Shown here one piece after another: positions 46,401-54,019 of a DNA stretch of 64,000 nt. The stretch comes from CAYPTB01 sp964413535 (GTDB lineage Bacteria > Planctomycetota > UBA1135 > GCA-002686595), in the NCBI GenBank assembly GCA_964413535.1, contig CAYPTB010000018.1, positions 20,350 to 84,349 of the forward strand, in the 5' to 3' direction. The first letter of the stretch is position 1, and the number at the start of each line of letters is the position of its first letter. A program made the translations under genes and the position numbers. Under the pieces are notes generated by a model. That model searched no databases. It was not told where the DNA came from and worked only from the letters and a program-made list of their open reading frames with translations.

Positions 46401-46637
46401 GCGCTGCAGATGGCGGGCGCACGCAGTGTGATCACGAGCCTGTGGAAGGTTCCCGACGAGGCCACGAAGGACCTCATGCTCGACTTCTATCGCCGACTGT
46501 GGGTGGAGAAGAAGCCGAAGTGGCAGGCGCTGTGGGAAGCGAAGATGCGCATCCGCGACGCGAAGGACGAGACCGGCGCGCCGAAGTACACGACGCGCGA
46601 CTGGGCCGCGTGGATGCTGACTGGCGAGCCGGAGTAG
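43404..46637 (+). CDS. PPC-TPR-CHAT protein (caspase-like protease family)
   Basis: About 1077 residues. A weak signal peptide (LAPSCAFFVAASIATP) precedes a PPC-like beta-sandwich (CTFEYEVTFDGTLCVWATSS, DPVLRILDSQAEPLAEDDDS). Next come about seven 42-residue TPR units (VLEVRSRTLPDDHHDLLHAR and similar), a helical linker, and a C-terminal CHAT domain with catalytic-type His897 (HVATHGWF) and Cys981 (VLSACDTNVG), followed by GVASLQQALQMAGARSVITS and LWKVPDEAT. CHAT proteins are cysteine peptidases of the caspase fold, sometimes used in defence or programmed death with TPR regulators; here an exported location is suggested, so an envelope role is equally possible. GTG at 43404 places the signal at the start; an upstream GTG or ATG near 43308 is possible. 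Confidence 0.88.
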   Translation: MLAPSCAFFVAASIATPQELVPEKVMEIDLGASDPVLEGYGPSCTFEYEVTFDGTLCVWATSSTGDPVLRILDSQAEPLAEDDDSGGGTTACVTFDVLRNEHPQIAVAIKAPSSGRVMLHVSEAPETWATRAGAARALRAVAAAEQLEAPDARAKLIAALDELLRIEGATRSARVAEACHYIGTAAEARGEFQSARAARTAYLDHLERTLPDEAPRLQSAREGLACTLYDFGEVASSRSLFEKVLEVRSRTLPDDHHDLLHARHNVARTLLSLGDIPGARTLLERLVDTRSRTLPDDHHELQTAREGLACTMVESGDHASALPLFQKVLQVRSRTLSDDDPILQSARLNVAAILEALGDVTAARVLDEKVLEVNSRTLPDEHPELQRARQNLAGTYYALGDLARARALYERVLEIRSRTLPEDHPNLQSVRRDLARTIASQCARAIRSPQGNGNTTADTERERDKCIELISAVCRAQVQAAQAAILGSPSREALERLTSLDGALDTSLSFALGFGVFEPLRELDSPSFAFLETTRGASIISAELRRKAAHLPEYEVLGDALRLASDELARLVYRGTTSEEFDRARSERESAERGLAVLASELLGEEESGMELDVNALTARLGDHQGAVSFRRFTKLAVEILAELDSTGEPLLREAAVESLCAFVVRRPTSGASVSGRSAIVLVDLGPIEVIESAARAWREAVGLGVERGMTVHDSATDQVSVCSEELRRLVLDPLIPALAGLDHWVVALDDVLHLVPLDALALEGTAELVGMRWRIETRATLAELMTEASEPTGETLVALGGASFNLPPVALPTEEVAPVEHANPPIGTAALLRGTAWERGFAPLTHTADEVRGIAALYTEMHGNARPALVLEKHNASREALAEFAPRARFVHVATHGWFAPNSIESWADPRPLDAQTGLGARRSGDEQVRGMSPMILCGLAFAGANLPPDATGRIAGLVTADELSTLDLSNCELVVLSACDTNVGIRRAGQGVASLQQALQMAGARSVITSLWKVPDEATKDLMLDFYRRLWVEKKPKWQALWEAKMRIRDAKDETGAPKYTTRDWAAWMLTGEPE

Positions 46638-46787
46638 CGGCGACGGGGAGACCTGCCCACGGGTTGCGAACTGCTGTCGGTTCCAAGTGGCGTCGCGATC
46701 GAGGGCGAGCAGGACGGTGGGTGCGAACCCGATCGCGCGTAGGCAAGCAACCGCGCTATGCTCGGACGTTCCCAAGGAGGACCCACG

Positions 46788-46910
46788 ATGAGACCGACGC
46801 CTGAGCCCATGCTTGCCCTCGTGGCACGCGTCCAGGTCGTGGAAGCCGAGCTCGCCGCGGTCCGGGAGCGTCCCTTTCCCAGCGTGCACGACTCCGGGGT
46901 GCATCCGTGA
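46788..46910 (+). CDS. Small ORF (40 residues) coupled to the next gene
   Basis: A very strong ribosome site AAGGAGG (46774-46780) lies seven bases before ATG 46788. The frame gives MRPTPEPMLALVARVQVVEA and ends VHP with TGA at 46908-46910. That stop overlaps the GTG start (46907) of the membrane protein, a classic coupling arrangement. It may be a true micro-protein with one amphipathic helix or a translated leader. Confidence 0.6.
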   Translation: MRPTPEPMLALVARVQVVEAELAAVRERPFPSVHDSGVHP

Positions 46911-47422
46911 ACACTCTCCGACTCGGCATCGCGTTCGTATTGATGTCCGGCACCGTGCTGATCTTCATAGGGCACCTACGTTCGAGGATCGAGGCCGTCG
47001 GCCGCGCCAAACCCGCGCTCGCATGCTTCGCCGTTGCGCTCTTCTGCGGCGTTCTGCTCGGCATCGGAGCGCACCTCGTCGACACAAGCCTCGGCTACCA
47101 AACCGTGCACTATGGCGCTCTCCTGACCTTGGGCCTGTTTGTCGTCGGCGCGGCCTGGAGCGCGTGGACCGTGGGATATCTCGGTCTCGGGCGAGGACTC
47201 ACGCTGTACCTGTCGTGCAGCTCCGGGGCGTGGCTTGGTCACTGGGCCGGCGTCCAATCGCTCCACGAGATCGAGTGGTGGGATGACCTGTACCTGATGA
47301 ACAGCGCCCTATGGCTCGTCTTCTCGGTGCTCGGAGCCGGGGTCGTCATCGGAAGATCGTTACTGCGGGGTGCGACGAGGCCGCCGGCACGCCCGGCCAC
47401 GCCTGACTCTGCATCACGATGA
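46907..47422 (+). CDS. Four-helix membrane protein, unknown function
   Basis: A 171-residue inner-membrane protein with four helices (GIAFVLMSGTVLIFIGHL; LACFAVALFCGVLLGIGAHL; ALLTLGLFVVGAAWSAWTVG; NSALWLVFSVLGAGVVIG). I recognise no family. It begins with GTG at 46907 inside the stop of the small ORF and appears to depend on it for translation. About 190 bases follow before the pilin-like cluster. Confidence 0.65.
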   Translation: MNTLRLGIAFVLMSGTVLIFIGHLRSRIEAVGRAKPALACFAVALFCGVLLGIGAHLVDTSLGYQTVHYGALLTLGLFVVGAAWSAWTVGYLGLGRGLTLYLSCSSGAWLGHWAGVQSLHEIEWWDDLYLMNSALWLVFSVLGAGVVIGRSLLRGATRPPARPATPDSASR

Positions 47423-47615
47423 GCTGGGCACGGGCCGCTGGCCGCGCACTCCGCGAACGCCCGCTCGCGCATCCTGTCCATCCCCTCCATGTGCGCGGGA
47501 TGGGCAGGGCCGGCTCGTTTCCGTATTCCATTTGAGATCGACTGGACGGCGAGCCGATGTGCGACTCCGGGGCGACCCGTCCTCCTCCATGTGGAGGGGC
47601 CGGTTCGAGAATGGC

Positions 47616-48203
47616 ATGGAATGCGGGGGCAGAGCGGGTGGATGGCACGAGAGCGCGCCAAGAGGTGCGGATTTCGGCCAACGCGGACGACGGAGAGGCT
47701 TCTCCGTGGTCGAGGTGCTGGTCGCGTTCACGGTCCTGGTCGTGTCGGTCGGCGCGATTGTCGGGGCGCTCGTGACTGCACTCGAGACGCAGAGGATGAG
47801 CCAGGAGACGAGGAGGGCCGTCATCGCCGCGGAGTCCGTCCTCGAAGAACTGAAGGCCGCGGACTTCGCGCAAGTCTTCGTGCTCTACAACGCCGATCCG
47901 CTTGACGATCCCGTCGGCCCGGCTCCTGGCGCCTCCTTCGCGGTGCGCGGGCTCACGGCGCTGCCGGGTGACGCAGACGGCCTGCCCGGCGAGATCATCT
48001 TCCCGGTCAACGGTACCGAGTTGCGGGAGGACGGGGTCGACAGCGCGCTGGGCCTCCCCCGGGATCTCGATGGGGACGGCGCGATCGACGCAGCGGATCA
48101 CTCGGGGAACTACGCGCTCCTGCCGGTGATGATCCGCGTTCGCTGGTCGGGGGTCTCGCGGGCCAGGGAGATCCGCCTGGTCACGACTCTGACGGACCTG
48201 TGA
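47616..48203 (+). CDS. Type IV pilin-like minor pseudopilin (PilV/GspI-like)
   Basis: A 195-residue protein with a prepilin signal: basic leader ending RRRG, then FSVVEVLVAFTVLVVSVGAI with the conserved Glu at position 5 of the mature protein. The cleavage site is therefore Gly-Phe about residue 28. The C-terminal domain contains LPRDLDGDGAIDAADHSGNY, which fits a dockerin/EF-hand-like calcium loop (DxDGDGxxxxxD). First of three pilin-like genes; such sets usually form the tip of a type II secretion or type IV pilus machine. No secretion ATPase or peptidase gene is in the window. ATG 47616 chosen; shorter starts are possible. Confidence 0.8.
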   Translation: MECGGRAGGWHESAPRGADFGQRGRRRGFSVVEVLVAFTVLVVSVGAIVGALVTALETQRMSQETRRAVIAAESVLEELKAADFAQVFVLYNADPLDDPVGPAPGASFAVRGLTALPGDADGLPGEIIFPVNGTELREDGVDSALGLPRDLDGDGAIDAADHSGNYALLPVMIRVRWSGVSRAREIRLVTTLTDL

Positions 48204-48209
48204 GGGACC

Positions 48210-48872
48210 ATGGGACGAGAGAACATCCGGAGTGCGGGATTCACGTTCGTCGAGTTGATGATCTCCGTCGTGCTGGCGGGTGTCGTCGCAGCTTCGGCGG
48301 TGCTCCTGCTGACGTCGACCTCCCGAGCCTACACCTCGGTCTCCACGGCTTTCGAGGTCGACGAGTTGGCAGCCGGCGCGCTGGAAGACATCTCCCGCAT
48401 CCTCCGCCAGACGAGCGCGGACAAGGTCACGCCGACGGGCGTGGCGGCTCCGTTCTCCACGCGGCAGCTGGACATACAGCGCGTGACCAGCGTCATCAAC
48501 GGCACCGTGGTCTGGGGCGACCTCGAGCGGATCGCGTTCGAGTACGGCCCCGAGGACTCCGACGACGGAGTGGACAACGACCTCGATGGCTTCGTGGACG
48601 AGGGACGCATCGTCTACCGCATCCGTCCGGGCGCTCCCGACGAGATGCGCATCGTCCTGTGCAACAACGTGCTGGAGGTCCTCGAAGGGGAGACTCCCGG
48701 TAATCTGGTCGACGACAACGGGAACGGCCTCGAGGACGAGTCGGGGCTCAGCTTCGATTTCGAGGACGGACACGTGAACGTACGCATCAGCGTCGGGCGA
48801 CGTGATCCACAGGGCACGCCGATCGTTCGCACGCTCGTGAAGTCGATCTCCTTCAGGAACTACGGGAGCTGA
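48210..48872 (+). CDS. Type IV pilin-like minor pseudopilin (PilW/GspJ-like)
   Basis: A 220-residue prepilin-like protein six bases after the previous gene. The leader MGRENIRSAG is cut before FTFVELMISVVLAGVVAASA, with Glu at position 5. The globular part holds two acidic loops, DSDDGVDNDLDGFVDEG and VDDNGNGLEDESG, both resembling calcium-binding repeats of thrombospondin-3 or dockerin type. These loops interrupt an otherwise ordinary PilW-like fold. Confidence 0.85.
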   Translation: MGRENIRSAGFTFVELMISVVLAGVVAASAVLLLTSTSRAYTSVSTAFEVDELAAGALEDISRILRQTSADKVTPTGVAAPFSTRQLDIQRVTSVINGTVVWGDLERIAFEYGPEDSDDGVDNDLDGFVDEGRIVYRIRPGAPDEMRIVLCNNVLEVLEGETPGNLVDDNGNGLEDESGLSFDFEDGHVNVRISVGRRDPQGTPIVRTLVKSISFRNYGS

Positions 48873-48873
48873 G

Positions 48874-50193
48874 ATGATGAAGATCGGAAGCAGGGGACGG
48901 GAGAGCCGCCGTGGGACCGCGCTGGTCCTGGTCGTCATCATCCTCGGGAGCCTCATGTTCCTGAGCGCGGCGCTGATGATGGTGACGGGAACCGAGAGCA
49001 AGAGGATCGAGGCCTCGCTCGACGACGTCCAGGCCTTCTACCTCGCCGAGGCAGGCCTCTCGGAAGCGTTCACCGCCCTGAGCGCCGGAGCGACCGGCGA
49101 CATCGGCAGCGCAGCGGTGCCGGTCGCACTGGGCGACGGAGTCTTCTGGGTCGACACGACGACGCTCGTCACCGGCCAGAGGCGGCTGCTCGTAACGGCC
49201 ATGGCCGGAAGCGGACGAGCGGCAATCGACGTCCTCCTGAAGGGGGATGCCGCCCCGGTCTTCGCCTACACGCTCAACTCCCGCGACACGCTGACCATCA
49301 ACGAGGGCGTGATGACGGACAGCTACGACTCCACCCTGGGGTCGCATGTTTCGCAGGTCGTCAACACATTCGAAACCTTCAACTACGCGAGCCCCGGTGG
49401 CGATGTCGCAAGTAACAAGAACATCGAGCTCAACGCCCGCGCCCACGTGTTCGGCGACGCGGTCCCGGGGCCGGGCTACGGCGTCTCGTTCGCGACGGAC
49501 GCCTACGTTTCAGGCGCCACGACTCCCGCTCCTGAGCCCTTCACCTTCCCGCCCATCACGATTCCCTCGATACCTTCGTCGGGAGCTTTCGGAGTTCCAT
49601 CCAACGCGGTCGCGGCACTTCCCGCAGGGAAGTACGACTTCACGACCTTCGAGATCGGCACCAACGCGACGCTTACGATCGACGGACCGGCGGTGATCGT
49701 CGTCGACGACTTCGCCACGTACAAGGACGCGAACCTATTGATCAACGCGATCAACGGTCCCGTGACCTTCTACGTAGAGGGCACCTATACGCACGGGAAG
49801 AACTTCGAGGCCGACTCGGTCCCGGGATCGCCCGTGGCGCTCGCCTTCTTCATCGAAGGGACGCAGAACATCGTCTTCCCCTCGGCATCCAAGATTCGCG
49901 GAGGGTACTACGCCCCCAACGCGAATATCCTCTTCACGAATTACAACGAAGTCTGGGGATCGATCGCAGCGAACCGGATCGAGATGGCGTCGTCGATGAG
50001 CTTCCACTACGACGAGGCGCTCTCGAAGTACTGGGACGACGACACGGGCGGCAACAGCGGATCACCCGTGATCGCCTGGATGCCGACCGCGGTCACGCCG
50101 TCCTCGCTGAGGACCGACCGGCGGGATCCCTGCGTCGTCCTCGGGATCGGGCCTGGGACTCCCACGAATCCGACAGCGGGATGGGTCTGGTGA
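48874..50193 (+). CDS. PilX-like assembly protein with C-terminal beta-helix-like domain
   Basis: A 439-residue protein. The N-terminus GTALVLVVIILGSLMFLSAA then FYLAEAGLSEA is the PilX/type II GspK-like membrane-helix and AEAG motif. The rest is a repetitive beta domain (NARAHVFGDAVPGPGYGVSF; GKYDFTTFEIGTNATLTIDG; RGGYYAPNANILFTNYNEVW), similar to the DUF7305-type domain seen with PilX in planctomycete-like genomes. GGGAG precedes ATG 48874 and the gene starts two bases after the previous stop. Its end overlaps the HEAT gene by 13 bases. Confidence 0.82.
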   Translation: MMKIGSRGRESRRGTALVLVVIILGSLMFLSAALMMVTGTESKRIEASLDDVQAFYLAEAGLSEAFTALSAGATGDIGSAAVPVALGDGVFWVDTTTLVTGQRRLLVTAMAGSGRAAIDVLLKGDAAPVFAYTLNSRDTLTINEGVMTDSYDSTLGSHVSQVVNTFETFNYASPGGDVASNKNIELNARAHVFGDAVPGPGYGVSFATDAYVSGATTPAPEPFTFPPITIPSIPSSGAFGVPSNAVAALPAGKYDFTTFEIGTNATLTIDGPAVIVVDDFATYKDANLLINAINGPVTFYVEGTYTHGKNFEADSVPGSPVALAFFIEGTQNIVFPSASKIRGGYYAPNANILFTNYNEVWGSIAANRIEMASSMSFHYDEALSKYWDDDTGGNSGSPVIAWMPTAVTPSSLRTDRRDPCVVLGIGPGTPTNPTAGWVW

Positions 50194-51470
50194 TTCCAGA
50201 CGTCGCCGTCCTCGCACTTGCGCTCGCCACCGCGCTCCACGGAGCGGCGCTGGACGAGGAGACCATCGAGGGAGTATCTGCGAGCGTCGACGCGATCCTC
50301 GAGATGCAATCAGGCGGAGAAGCGGCGGCCGAAGCGCTCGCGCAGCTCGGCGAGATCGCGTTGCCGGTGCTCTTCGAGTGCCTCGCGACGCGTACCCGGC
50401 CAGGGGGTGGTGCGCTGGGCTCCGAGGGCGAGCGATCCGTGCTCGATGCGTTTGCAAGGACCCCGAGCTCCGCTTGCCGAGCGTTCCTGCAGCAGGCCCT
50501 CGCCGCAAGCGAGCGCGAGATCACGCAATCGGGGACCATCCTGCGCATTCTCACGGAGACAGGTTCCTCCGAGGACCTTACCCTCGCGATCGACGCGGCC
50601 GTCGTCGAGCGCAACGGAGTTTTCGAGACACTCGGTCCCGCCCTTGCGGACGCAACCGAATCGATTCTGCGCCGCGACGAGCGCGCCTGGTTCCATCTGT
50701 CGAGCCAGATCAGGAGCGCCGAGCTCAACGCCGCCGCTGCCCTCGTGCGCGGGGCTGGTCGGGTGGGAGGAGCTCGTGCGCTGGAGATGATCGGCGACTT
50801 GCTCGACCTCGCGACCGAGCTCGACCTGGTGCTCCTCTCGCAGGTCGTGGTTGCGGCGCAGGGGAATGCCGAGCCCATTCCGGTCGAGCTCCTGGCACGG
50901 ACGCGCAGCTACTTGTGGAGCGACGACATGCAGGTCGTGCGCTCCGCGACGCTCGCCAGTGGCGAGCTCGAGGACCACGACGCCGTCGGAGACTTGATCA
51001 GGCTGCTCGAGCACGACGTCCCGGCGGTGCGCACCTCGGCCGCGTGGGCCCTGACACGGATCACAGGTCTCCGGCTGGGCGAGGACCCAAGCCGGTGGGC
51101 CGCATGGTTCGAAGAGGAGAGCCGCTGGTTCGAGGCCCGCGCGGAGGGCCTGTTCGCGGACCTGCGCCACGGGGACACCATTCTCATCCGAGCGGCGCTG
51201 CACGAGTTGGGCACCCATCGATTCCAAGCTCCGAGAGTTGCCGGAGAGGTCGTTGCCACGCTGCGGCACCCGGACGGCCGCGTGCGCGCGACGGCTTGCT
51301 CCGTGCTCGGTCGCCTGGGGGTGCGCTCCACGGCCCCGGCGCTCGTGGACCTCTTGGAGGGGGATGAGGCCGGAACCGCGCGAGCCGCACTCGAGACCCT
51401 CACCGGTTGGAAGCTACCCGCCGACCGAGAGGCTTGGGATGAGGCGCTCGCGTTGCAGGCGGCTCGCTGA
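50181..51470 (+). CDS. HEAT-repeat protein
   Basis: A 429-residue alpha-solenoid. The N-terminus has a hydrophobic signal-like stretch (VAVLALALATALHG). C-terminal HEAT units are clear: AVGDLIRLLEHDVPAVRTSA, WALTRITGL, VVATLRHPDGRVRATACSVL, GRLGVRSTAPALVDLLEGDE. It overlaps the PilX-like gene, so it is the fourth gene of the pilin operon and probably acts in the envelope as a scaffold. Confidence 0.82.
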   Translation: MGLVIPDVAVLALALATALHGAALDEETIEGVSASVDAILEMQSGGEAAAEALAQLGEIALPVLFECLATRTRPGGGALGSEGERSVLDAFARTPSSACRAFLQQALAASEREITQSGTILRILTETGSSEDLTLAIDAAVVERNGVFETLGPALADATESILRRDERAWFHLSSQIRSAELNAAAALVRGAGRVGGARALEMIGDLLDLATELDLVLLSQVVVAAQGNAEPIPVELLARTRSYLWSDDMQVVRSATLASGELEDHDAVGDLIRLLEHDVPAVRTSAAWALTRITGLRLGEDPSRWAAWFEEESRWFEARAEGLFADLRHGDTILIRAALHELGTHRFQAPRVAGEVVATLRHPDGRVRATACSVLGRLGVRSTAPALVDLLEGDEAGTARAALETLTGWKLPADREAWDEALALQAAR

Positions 51471-51734
51471 CTCCGGCCGCGCACTGACATTCGCTTCTCG
51501 CAGCCAGTTGATCGCGATGGCCTCGAAGGGCGCAGTGAAGCGCGAGCCAGGATCCCCCCAGGGAATGGCTACTTGACGGACTCCGTGATCCTCGCAGTTG
51601 ATCCTCGGGACCTGCGCCACGATCGTCGCCCGGGGCTTCCGCAGCCGGCTGCTCTCCTACCTGCTCAACTCACACATACCGGCAAGAGTTTCGTTTCACC
51701 CAACAACCACGAGGCCGCGATCCCACCGACTTCC

Positions 51735-51881
51735 AGGGTGCGCATCACCCAAGCCCTCGAGCGCGTCGTGCGCCTCTACGAGGTCTGGGAGAAGGCCGAG
51801 CCGGGCAAGGGCTACGACGCCAAGGCGGCGGAATGGAAGGCGAAGCTGCCGAGCGCGCCGGTCGGGACGGAGAAGCGATGA
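51735..51881 (+). pseudogene. C-terminal remnant of a kinase-TPR protein
   Basis: The frame ITQALERVVRLYEVWEKAEP, then AAEWKAKL, to TGA 51879-51881 is the characteristic last segment of planctomycete kinase-TPR proteins. Upstream sequence back to 51471 has no continuing TPR frame. The stop overlaps the ATG of the next broken kinase as ATGA, so a coupled pair once existed. Confidence 0.7.
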
Positions 51882-52040
51882 TCGACCCGGCCCCGAACGA
51901 GTCGTCCTCCGCAGCGGTAGCCGAACGCGCCGGCGCTCAGATCGGCCGCTACTAGCCGCTCGAGCAGATCGGCGAGGGCGGCATGGGCACGATCTGGCTG
52001 GCGGAGCAGCGCGAGCCGGTCAGCCGTGCGTACCGGCCGC
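51878..52040 (+). pseudogene. Kinase N-terminus with internal stop, truncated by repeat R1
   Basis: ATG 51878 starts MIDPAPNESSSAAVAERAGA and leads to QIGRY, then an in-frame TAG (51953-51955), then PLEQIGEGGMGTIWLAEQRE, the glycine loop of a Ser/Thr kinase. A single base change from a sense codon explains the stop. The kinase sequence ends where repeat R1 begins. Confidence 0.8.
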
Positions 52041-52115
52041 GCAGCTCGTGCCGCGGTTTTCTTTCCCCGCAAGGCACGCTCCGGTGTCCGACGTCGCACT
52101 GGTGGGTGTCTGCAA
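52021..52115 (+). repeat. Dispersed repeat R1
   Basis: Copy of the sequence that precedes the intact kinase gene (R2, 53891-53987). They match over about 95 bases with few changes, including the core GGCACGCTCCGGTGTCCGAC then GTCGCACTGGTGGGTGTC. Here it is joined directly to a broken kinase. Confidence 0.8.
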
Positions 52116-52207
52116 GCACTGACGCGTGCTCCGCGACGAGTATCCCGACAGTCGCAGACCCGTGACTTCCCCAGTGACTTCCCCTTACACGCAAAGGAGT
52201 ACGCATC

Positions 52208-53035
52208 ATGTTCACACGTTTCAAGCACAACGCACCGAGAGCGATCGCCCTTCTGGCCGCGATCCTGTCGTACGCGGTTGCTCAGCCGGTGTCAGCCCAG
52301 ATCAGCACGGTATTCGATCCCGTCGGCGACACCTATATCCCCGCTCCAGCATTCCAAGACATCGTTGGTGCCCGGATGACGAAGATGGCGAGTGGAGACT
52401 TCGAGTTGCTCATGGAAATGGCAGGTCCGGTACCCGGCGCCCCAATCCTGCCTCCCCCTGGGCTCAACCAGATCTGGTGGAACTGGATCTTCGACCTGGA
52501 TCCCACTACATCTCCTCGGGGATATCCTGTCTCACCGGGCGTGGCAATTTACCCGGAGTTCATCGTCTACGTGAGCTGGAATGGCACCCAATTCGCCGGA
52601 ACGGCAATAGACAGGAGACCTCTTCTGACTGGCGGAACGGCAGTCATTACGCCGGTCCCATTCGTCATCAATGGAACGACGGTTGAGGCGTTCCTGGACT
52701 TCACGCTGATCGGCGAAGTCCCCCCGATCTTCGATTGGCGCCCTGCTACACTCGACTGGGCAGGTCCATTGGGCTCAGGAGGCTACGTTGTTGCTGACAA
52801 CGCCGACCGGACCGAGTTCCGCGGCGAGTCGATTGGCGGAGAACAGGTCGATTTGTACGCGTTGCACCTGTGGCACAGCCACGCGCGCAAGGGAGCGAGG
52901 ATCTGGTCGACGAGCAAGGACCAGCTCGCCTGGCAACAGTGCCACGTGCGCGCGTTCGAGAGCCTCAGCGGCGTGCCAGCTGTCGTGCGCGTCGTCCCTC
53001 GCGGAACGCCCAAGACCACCCGGAACCCAACCTGA
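52208..53035 (+). CDS. Secreted protein of unknown function, C-terminus replaced by transposase fragment
   Basis: ATG 52208 has AAAGGAGT about 8 bases upstream, followed by a signal peptide (RAIALLAAILSYAVAQPVSA cut before QI). The secreted part (residues 30-215: DPVGDTYIPAPAFQDIVGAR, IWWNWIFDLDPTTSP, YVVADNADRTEF) is a beta-rich domain of no named family. From residue 217 the sequence becomes transposase-like (LHLWHSHARKGARIWSTSKD), so the natural C-terminus was lost, though most of the domain seems kept. It is lower in GC than its neighbours. Confidence 0.65.
   Translation: MFTRFKHNAPRAIALLAAILSYAVAQPVSAQISTVFDPVGDTYIPAPAFQDIVGARMTKMASGDFELLMEMAGPVPGAPILPPPGLNQIWWNWIFDLDPTTSPRGYPVSPGVAIYPEFIVYVSWNGTQFAGTAIDRRPLLTGGTAVITPVPFVINGTTVEAFLDFTLIGEVPPIFDWRPATLDWAGPLGSGGYVVADNADRTEFRGESIGGEQVDLYALHLWHSHARKGARIWSTSKDQLAWQQCHVRAFESLSGVPAVVRVVPRGTPKTTRNPT
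52856..53035 (+). mobile_element. Transposase fragment (IS21/DDE-type core)
   Basis: WSTSKDQLAWQQCHVRAFES followed by LSGVPAVVRV resembles the DDE-domain segment of IS21-like transposases, where GGVPAVVRVDN is typical; here the Asp is lost and the frame degenerates. No flanking inverted repeats or partner gene were found. Confidence 0.5.
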
Positions 53036-53317
53036 CACTGTCCCATCGCGGCCATGGCCGCAACCGAACTTCGGTTGCAAGCCGCGTCCAAGCACGCGGC
53101 GGTTTGGCCATGGCCGCTTGTTGCTTGGGACACCTCACTTGCGAAACCCAAAACCCTCGCGCGGCGCGAGGAGAGCCTGTGCCAGCGCCCGCGTCGAGCG
53201 CCCGCCCGGATTCGGTTGGCCCAGAGCAGGGCTGAAGATCGCGCGTATGCAGTTCCGGGACGCCTCGAGTGCGCCGAATGTCTCCTGACAGGCCAGCCGC
53301 AACGTATCCTGAAGCAC

Positions 53318-53890
53318 ATGACCGAGGTGACGCGCGTCCTTTACGCCATCGAGCACGGCGACCCGAAGGCTGCGGAGCAACTGTTGCCGCTGGTCTACGA
53401 CGAGTTGCGCAAGCTCGCCGCCCATAGAGTCGCTCAGGAAGTACCGGGCCAGACACTCAACGCCACGGCGCTCGTGCACGACGCTTACCTGCGGCTCGTC
53501 GGCAACGGGGCGGAGCCGCACTGGAACAGCCGCGGCCACTTTTTCGCCGCCGCGGCCGAGGCGATGCGCCGTCTCCTCGTCGAGCAGGCCCGGCGGAAGC
53601 GCCGCCTCCGGCACGGCGGCGGGCGGGTCCGCATCGATCTGGAAAACCTGGACATCGAAGCGGAGCGGGGCGGCGACGACCTTCTCGCACTCGACGAAGC
53701 GCTGCATCGGCTGACCGCCGAGGAGCCGACGGCCGCGGAGGTCGTCAAGCTCCGCTACTTCGCGGGGCTCACGGCCGAGGCGGCCGCGGCGGCCCTGGGC
53801 ATCTCCTTGCGCACGGCGAACCGGCACTGGGCCTATGCCAAGGCCTGGCTCTACCAGCAGATGAACGGGCGGGATGGCAGCGGCGCATGA
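53318..53890 (+). CDS. Planctomycete-type ECF sigma factor
   Basis: A 190-residue member of the Sigma70-ECF group common in planctomycetes: LLPLVYDELRKLAAHRVAQE, TLNATALVHDAYLRLVG, HFFAAAAEAMRRLLVEQARR (region 2) and AAEVVKLRYFAGLTAEAAAA, LGISLRTANRHWAYAKAWLY (region 4). These factors are typically paired with a kinase-TPR protein, as here: the kinase starts 110 bases downstream. ATG at 53318 gives the family's usual N-terminus. Confidence 0.93.
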   Translation: MTEVTRVLYAIEHGDPKAAEQLLPLVYDELRKLAAHRVAQEVPGQTLNATALVHDAYLRLVGNGAEPHWNSRGHFFAAAAEAMRRLLVEQARRKRRLRHGGGRVRIDLENLDIEAERGGDDLLALDEALHRLTAEEPTAAEVVKLRYFAGLTAEAAAAALGISLRTANRHWAYAKAWLYQQMNGRDGSGA

Positions 53891-54019
53891 CAGCCGTACG
53901 TCCCTGCCCAGCAGCTCCTGCCGCGGTTTTCTTTCCCCCCGCAAGGCACGCTCCGGTGTCCGACGTCGCACTGGTGGGTGTCTGCAAACACGGACGAGAA
54001 TGGAACCCATGGCCACGTT
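53891..54019 (+). repeat. Dispersed repeat R2 at the 5' edge of the kinase gene
   Basis: Lies between the ECF stop and the kinase start and includes the kinase start codon (AATGGAACCCATGGCCACGT). The first 97 bases match R1; the core and the start-codon part match R3 (56975-57054). The three copies mark the edges of kinase genes or remnants. Confidence 0.8.
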
